Assembly (NCBI GenBank): GCA_001600455.1
Contig: BCKC01000007.1
Location: 2,544,019-2,608,018 of the forward strand
Direction of reading: 5' to 3'
Length of the DNA stretch: 64,000 bases
Origin: Endocalyx cinctus
Lineage: Eukaryota > Ascomycota > Sordariomycetes > Amphisphaeriales > Apiosporaceae
This document shows, piece after piece, positions 57,377 through 64,000 of this stretch (position 1 is the stretch's first letter; every line of letters starts with the position of its first letter). Under the pieces are notes generated by a model. The model was not told the DNA's origin, did no database searches, and saw only the letters and a list, made by a program, of their open reading frames with translations. The position numbers were made by a program, and so were the translations under genes.

Positions 57377-60300
57377 TAGAGAGAAGATGAACCCACGTCC
57401 ACCCTAGTCGCATTTCCAAACCAAACTTTCTATAATTCATGAAGGCTAGCCACATTCCGTCCGGTTGGTTAGGTTAGATCCTTTGCAACTATCGACTTTA
57501 CAAACTCCATCTCCTATTACCGACTGTAGTTAAGATATAGCATAATAAGAAAAGATCACATAGAACTATATCTGCTGCATGAGAATAAAAGAACAAATCT
57601 ATACTAGTATAGTAGGATAACTGTAAATGGTATGAAACGTATACGACCGCCACGCCCACGTTGTGGCGGTCATTTAGCTTTAAACCCCACCAAGCTAGCG
57701 AAGATCTCCACTGCACAAAGAAGATGGGAATTTATCAAGAGTTGATAATTAAATGTATGCCATTTGATGGTGACGTTGGTGTTTCTTTTCGCGTAACGTA
57801 GTATAACCTAACGTTCACGTAATTGCTCGAGGAGCCGTTGTTCATTTTCGGGATATTTGGGAAGAAACGGTCAGCGCGGGGAAAGCCAAATTGACGATAT
57901 CTTCAAACTCTGGATAAGAGCTTAGAGGACGTATGTACGTGTACACGTACAGGAAACTCACCGTCGTCTATCTGAGATTCAGCTACCTAGTAGTTAGTTA
58001 TCTACCTCCGGTGATAATATGGACATTATAGCTGGGTAAGCTTATCATCTCGTATTATATTTTAATCAATTTTACTTTCTTCGGGAGCTAGAAGATGATG
58101 AGAGTAGTCTGACGCAGTTCAGTTGATAACTGCATACTGACTGCATTCTCTCTCACACTCTCTCACTCTCTCACTCTGTATCTTTTTTTTTTTCTTTCCC
58201 CTCGCTTTAACAATGTATTACTCAACCCCTACATTACTAGGTAGCTAGGCTATGTAGTAGTATACACTAGGTTCGACATAATTGACGTGTTATATTGGTT
58301 TACGCTGTACTTTTTTTTTTCTTGTCCTGTTGAAAGCAAATCGGAGAAAAGATGTATGTCATGCGGACTAGAACAAATATCTAGTGTTGGCTCTGTACAC
58401 TAGAAGGCTCAATAAAAAACGAAGGACCAAAATAAGAAAATTCAGCTCGAAGATATTAATAGTGTAGTGCAGGTAAAGAGCTCTATTGTGTCCTAAAACA
58501 CCCTCCATCTGCCCCTGTAAGCTGGATCTTAGATCGAATTCTTAGTGCCAACAAGCGGAATTTTATAGTTTTTTTTAAGCGTGGAAGGGTGGTGGAAGGG
58601 TGGGTGGGCGTATCCTTGTCCCGTCTCTATCTTACGCTAGGCAGTCGAAACCAATCGGTAACGTCGGCTCTTCTATTCATGGGAAAAGATACTACACTTA
58701 CTTAAGTACACATATAATATGTACAAGTATGCGCTGTACGAGGTACTGTATGGTAATATTCATTATCTTGTAGGGTATACTACATATAGTGGTCAGGGTG
58801 GTGTGATATACCGTATTGTACCTGTCAAATGTCAGCCTGTCAAACCTCGCTAATTCGCAAATTCGCTACAATGTTATCTTTAAAAAATTAACTGCTAACC
58901 CTATTTTAGTAAGTCCTACGCGATCCGACTACTGTACTTATGCAAAGTATTGCAGTTATGCATAGATAGGATTTTTCCCAAGCTTGACGAATACGAGGTT
59001 TTTTTTTTTCTTCCTTTAGTTTTTTTTTTTTTTTTTTTTTTGGTCTCTCCTCCCATCGACAACAATCTTGGTATCGAGTGTTTCTCCTGTTGTGTATCTG
59101 TACACTAAATCTCAAGCTGTGTTCATTCAAGATTTTAGAAGTTGATTACCTTGATATATGTAAAACCAGTACACAAAATCCATATATATTTACCGAAACT
59201 ACGTCATTATGTTATAATTAAGCGAAAATAAGTACTAGGTATACTGCAGTAGTGCAATTGCGGTAGTGCAATAAACACTGCTGTTAAGTGCTGAACTAAC
59301 TAACAAGTTGCTTAACTTACTACTGAAGTACTTAGCAGTTAGTTACTGTACCTAGGTAGTTGGCATGTAACGTACAACTTAAATAGACGTAGCCGCGGAT
59401 ACTACCGGGAGAGATACAAGGAAGCCAGGTAAAAAAAAAAAAAAAAAAAAAAGAACATCAGCCAACTCATCGAGAATTGATCTATTGTACTTCCCGACTT
59501 ACCTATCTTACATATCATTATAACAAATCAATTCTTACCTTGTGCAGCTCTGCACAATTGTCGTGACCAACAGATTCTTTTCCTTTTATGATGACTTGCT
59601 TTTCTACTTATCGTGACTCCAAACGTACATCTGAGAAGTGAGTAGTATAAACAGGGTTTGATTAAATCCAATCCAGCTCTCCACGACCAAGTATCTCAAG
59701 TCCGAAAGTATTCAAGTCAAACATTGATATAGTAACAATACAATACAACATCTACCCGCTGTCTCCCAATGAGACCTATCAATTTTACTTTACTATGTAA
59801 AGCTGAACCTAGTATACAATTCCATACTCAAAATGAAATATAAATATATTCATAATTTTTGTTCCCTATTCCTACTCTCACACTCTTTCCATCCCACGAC
59901 TATGTGGCGTATCTTTTCCTTCCAGTACCCCCTGCATTATTGTCATGCAAGTTGGGCTCGTAATATCGTTTTCAAATCCATTATTGGTATCGCGTGTCCC
60001 ATTAGACCAGCCTCGATCGACAAGGTACAGTAGTTCACCATCTTCACGTATCCATCCAATCCTAACCCACTCGCCGTTGTATTCAGTACTACCCACCGTG
60101 ATGCATCACAGATGTAGGGCAATCGATGCTACCCTCCAACTTCTTGGAAGACCGGGAAGATTGGGTCGCAGAATCCAGAAAGCAGAAATTTCACCCAAGA
60201 AATCCTATCGCTTACCGTATTTCTTATGAAAGTAAAAAGCAGTGCGGTAAACCTTGTGATAATATGGCTCAGCTCGACCAACCACTCGGGTGGGGGTTTT

Positions 60301-60819
60301 AAACCTCTCGCTGTTTGTTCCCCCTCTCCAACGACCATCTCGAGTCCTTTTTCCGTTTTATTGCCTTGATACATGTACAATACTTTGTAGGTGGCTTTAC
60401 GCCGAGTCTATTTGATTATTATTATTTTTTTTTCTCGAAGGCGTTCAAGGAATCGAGACTAGTTTCTTCCATTAACCCATATTGAGGTCATATTGTTCAG
60501 CTGTTGAGATTTTACGGGCAACCAAATTCTGCTGGGCGCGGCTGTACTTCCACCGGTTTATTTTGGTTTTCTTTTTTTAAGATCCACCATCGAGGTTAAA
60601 AAACTTAAAGAGAACCTAGACATAACCATGGCGCTACCATCTTCTTAACTTGATTTAATTCTCCTCTAACCTGGCGAACCCCTCCGTCGTCCGTCCTTCG
60701 TTTTAGTCTTTATTTCTGAGTCCCCCCAACTGTCGCCTTCTCTCACTTCGCATATTTGGGGACCGGAATAGTAGAGCAAACCTTGAGGGCGTGATTGTCC
60801 TCCTAGATAATAATCCATA

Positions 60820-63762
60820 ATGAGTTTCCTCAAGTCATACTTCACGCCCGGCAGGGACCAGAAAGATGGAGGGAAGAGCAAGGCACCCGAAGTCGTCATG
60901 AACGAGACGAACCTGAGGGATCTTAGCCCTGCAGGTCGAACAATTAACAATAACAAACCATTTGCAAATAATCCAGCCTCGCATTTTCTCGCACCTCCGA
61001 CACCGCAAAGAAGCTCTAATGGAACCCAGTCCTCGTCGGTATATGCCAGCTCCTTATATGGAGCTGATTTCAAAAATGCCCGCGAGAGCATCATGGACGT
61101 CAAGGCCGACGTCATGTGCAACTGGCTGTACCAGCAGCAGCTAGAAAGACAGTATGCGACGGGTATGCTTCCGGGCGAGGGTGCCGTGATGAAGAAAGGA
61201 AAGAACAATTACACGTGCTGCCCACCTCAGCTACGATATGTTCCTAATGGGCTTTTCGAAATGGCGATGGGGTTGAATGTTCGGGTACGTATTCTCTTTG
61301 CACCTAGATATACCTTTTCAAAATTGCTCATATTATATGCAGTGTGCTATGACTGTCAACACAAGGGTCATTAATGTCATACTCGCCTCTCGGAGGGTCA
61401 ATTATGACTATATCCCCATCGCTGATAACTTGCGTCTACAAGTTATACCGAGTATGCGAGATCTGCCTCAGTGCAAGAAACACCACTTCGCCGCTTTCAT
61501 CCAAGATCTTCAGATCCTGGTTGTCTGGGACGACGAACCTCAGAGAGTCTTGGCGAGGGCCGAGTCTTTGGAACAGCAACTCATGGCGATGATCTGGGGT
61601 CTCGACGGCAATGTCGAGGATGAAGAGGAGGAGAAGGGTGAAAAAAGTGGAGGTGTCGAGGTCGCTATCGCCCCCGTAGACCTCGAAGCCGCCATCGCAC
61701 AGGACGAGAGGAGATATAAGCTCACCAGCCCTATCACGGTAGGCCTCACGCTTATACTAACGATAGGAACTATTGGCTTGGGCCTGCGGGCTCTTGCTTA
61801 CGAAATTGCAACTGACCAATCTTACATCCGACTTGCGCTCCTGGCCGTGGTTCCTCTCCAGATGTGGGTTGGTTTCTTCTTCTTCAGTACCATCGTCGTT
61901 AATTTATTCGAAATATTCGGCCCCATTTCCGCCGTCAACTCCAATTCTAGGAACTATTCCGGAAAGGCCCCAAAACGACTGGACCGAAGCGTCCACGTTC
62001 TCCCTCACGTGACTATCCAGATGCCCGTGTATAAGGAAGGTTTGAAGGCGGTCATCATGCCCACTGTGCAGTCTCTCAGGCAATGTATATCCACGTACGA
62101 AATGCAGGGTGGCACCGCCAACATTTTCGTAAATGACGACGGTATGCAATTGATCTCGGCAGATGAGGCCCAAGCTCGACGAGAGTTCTACGAGGAGAAC
62201 AATATCGGCTGGGTGTCCAGACCGAAGCACAATCCCAAGCCCGAGAACGGCGAGAAGCCTTTCTTGCGACGCGGTAAATTCAAGAAGGCGTCAAACATGA
62301 ACTACGCCATGATGATCAGCAATCGAGTCGAGGACAAGCTTCTTAGGGTGCACAGATCTCCCAACTGGTCATCGGCGGACGAGGATTCTGTTTACGAACA
62401 GTGTCTAGCCGAAGTTCTCGACGAGGACGAAGGCCGAACCTGGGCTGAAGGAAACATTCGTATTGGCGACTACATCTTGATCATCGACTCCGACACTCGT
62501 GTGCCGGAAGACTGTCTCTTGGACGGTGTTAGCGAGATGGAACAGGCACCACAAGTTGGCATCTTACAATTCAGCTCTGGTGTCATGCGAGTGAGCACGT
62601 CTTTCTTCGAAGGAGGGTAAGTTAACAAAGGTTACATCGGCCGAGGTTATATTTAGGCTAACGAAACGCGCTTTACAGTGTTACATGGTTTACGAACCTC
62701 ATCTACTCAGCAATCACGTACGTGACTGCTATCGGAGATGCTTGTCCCTTCGTCGGCCACAACGCCATCTTGCGCTGGTCGGCCATTCAGGACGCAGCTG
62801 CCTACACGGACGAGGACGGATACGAGAAGTATTGGTCCGAGTCTCATGTCTCTGAAGATTTCGATATGTCTCTCCGCCTGCAATGTGCCGGGTACGACAT
62901 GCGGTTCGCCTCGTACACGGGCGAAGGGTTCAAGGAGGGCGTGTCGCTTACGGTCTACGACGAACTGGCTCGCTGGGAAAAGTACGCGTACGGATGCAAC
63001 GAGCTGCTGTTCCACCCGTTAATCTACTGGCCCGTCCGGGGACCCATCACCCCACTATTCCGGAAGTTCCTTTCCTCTAGGATCCACTTGCCAAAGAAGC
63101 TCACCATCTGCAGCTACATCGGCACCTACTACGCCATCGGCGCCTCCTGGATCCTGACCGTGATGAACTTCTTCCTTACCGGCTGGTACTACGGTATCTA
63201 CGACAAATACTACCTCGACTCCTTCGCTCTCTTCCTCGCCATCATCGTCGTCTTCACCGGGTTTGGAAACGTCTCCCTCGCCATTCTACGGTACCGCCTG
63301 GGTCAGAAATCGCTCGTTGGAGCATGTAAGTTTCTTCTAACTTTTTTTTCTTCCCCTTCTGATACGACAAGAAAAAGAAAAGCTAACAAAAGTACGCGCA
63401 CAGTCCTCGACAACATCACTTGGATCCCGCTCATGGTCATCTTCCTGGGCGGTCTCTCGCTGCACCTGTCGCAGGCTATTCTATGCCACCTATTCGGCAT
63501 CGACATGACCTGGGGTGCGACGGCCAAGGAGATAGAGGAGGTGAATTTCTTGGAAGAGGTACCGCGGCTACTACGCCGGTTCAAGGGTACCTTCGTCTTC
63601 GTCTTCGGCGTCGTCGCCCTCATCCTCTCGGCCTTCTACGCCTTCCCCGTTCAGTGGAGGATCACTTACTTCGCCTCCATCTTCCCCCTCGCTTGGCTCG
63701 CCGCGTGCCACTTCCTCCTGCCCGTGGTCTTGAACCCGGCTTTGATGGTGTTCCAGTGGTAA
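60820..63762 (+). CDS. GT2-family processive membrane glycosyltransferase
   Basis: Four exons: 60820-61284, 61343-62616, 62679-63325 and 63404-63762, introns 58, 62 and 78 bp, all in phase; 914 residues. A hydrophilic N-terminal domain of about 280 residues precedes two membrane segments (about 285-345). The GT-A catalytic domain follows, with VTIQMPVYKEGL, VNDDG (about 418-422), the metal-binding IDSDTRVPED (537-539), SEDFDM as the acceptor/catalytic Asp motif and LARWEKYAYGC in the place of QxxRW. Several membrane helices close the protein. The D, D, D, RW set is that of chitin/hyaluronan/cellulose synthase-type GT2 enzymes that make and extrude a beta-linked polysaccharide. The protein lacks chitin synthase signatures. 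It is related by architecture to fungal GT2 proteins needed for surface hyphal growth (inference). Product unknown. Confidence 0.88.
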
Positions 63763-64000
63763 AAAAAAAAAAAAAAAGGAATTCCTTTTTTCCTCCTTTC
63801 ATATAGCGGTCGCATCTTTTGATTTGACAAGTGAGTGTGTCGAAAAGAAAAAAAAAGTTAATGTGGTTGATAATTTGGGGGTGTAAATTTTCTTGATTTT
63901 TCATTTTATTTTATCTAGCATAGAACGGCAATATAAAGTTCGGATCAAAGGAAGGCAAAGGTAAAAGGGGACTTGATTTTTTCTTTCTTTTTTTTACTAT
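63763..64000. other. 3' flank of the GT2 gene
   Basis: Starts with A-rich sequence directly after the stop codon and is AT-rich to the window edge. Nothing recognised. Confidence 0.5.

Larger units (their letters stand above)
55448..60819. other. Long spacer between trehalase and GT2 genes
   Basis: About 5.4 kb between divergent starts, so it holds both promoters. It contains AGGGG elements near trehalase (listed), a decayed coding piece at 57170-57376, pyrimidine repeats of CTCTCACT type at 58148-58177, T and A tracts of about 22 at 59019-59040 and 59431-59452, and a 14-bp tandem repeat (CAGTAGTGCAAT/CGGTAGTGCAAT) at 59247-59272. No intact gene is recognised. Confidence 0.5.

Noticed and set aside
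1..64000. tRNA, rRNA or CRISPR features
   Set aside because: No cloverleaf with a matching T-arm, no rRNA sequence and no regularly spaced direct repeats were found on reading; CRISPR is also not expected in a fungal nucleus.

Overview
The window is nuclear DNA from a filamentous ascomycete (Pezizomycotina; Sordariomycete-like by inference). The genes have short GT-AG introns of about 55-150 bp. Several families are typical of moulds: an FLC/TRP-like channel, a DUF3433 'spray'-type membrane protein, an AusD-like methyltransferase, a GH3 beta-glucosidase, a calcium-motif neutral trehalase and isocitrate lyase. There are no operons, and I saw no CRISPR array, tRNA or rRNA gene.

Left part (about 1-36 kb) looks accessory. 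Intact genes sit as islands in long AT-rich stretches: the tail of a cysteine-containing protein (to 169), an MCT-type MFS transporter (6103-7449), a CCCH + RBR E3 ubiquitin ligase (7992-10573), an SRR1-like gene with one in-frame TAA (17476-18719), a short-chain reductase (20565-21617), a secreted GH3 beta-glucosidase (22657-25111), a six-exon DHA1 drug/H+ antiporter (29089-30972) and an AusD-like methyltransferase (32952-33953). The spacers hold at least five copies of one ~235-242 bp solo-LTR family. They also hold several broken coding relics, some of whose stops are CAA/CAG to TAA/TAG changes, the type made by RIP (repeat-induced point mutation, CpA to TpA).

Right part (about 36-64 kb) carries mainly conserved genes: the FLC-like channel (36348-38616), the DUF3433 protein (42099-44827), a divergent Ras-like GTPase (47140-48307), isocitrate lyase (48633-50607), neutral trehalase (52921-55447) and a GT2-family membrane glycosyltransferase (60820-63762). 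Isocitrate lyase (glyoxylate cycle) and neutral trehalase (trehalose mobilisation) are same-strand neighbours that both act in reserve use, for example during germination; co-regulation is not shown here. The genes do not form an evident biosynthetic cluster.

Most interesting points: the solo-LTR family, one copy of which splits a WD40-like relic cleanly with a target-site duplication; the SRR1-like gene intact except for one stop; four copies of a 9-bp motif upstream of the MCT transporter; a T22A25 palindrome inside a trehalase intron; a cluster of strong hairpins at 46.07-46.23 kb; and a Ras-like protein with a His/Gln-rich insert and no recognisable DxxG. Exon borders were placed by eye from reading frame and splice consensus; no search or expression data were available.
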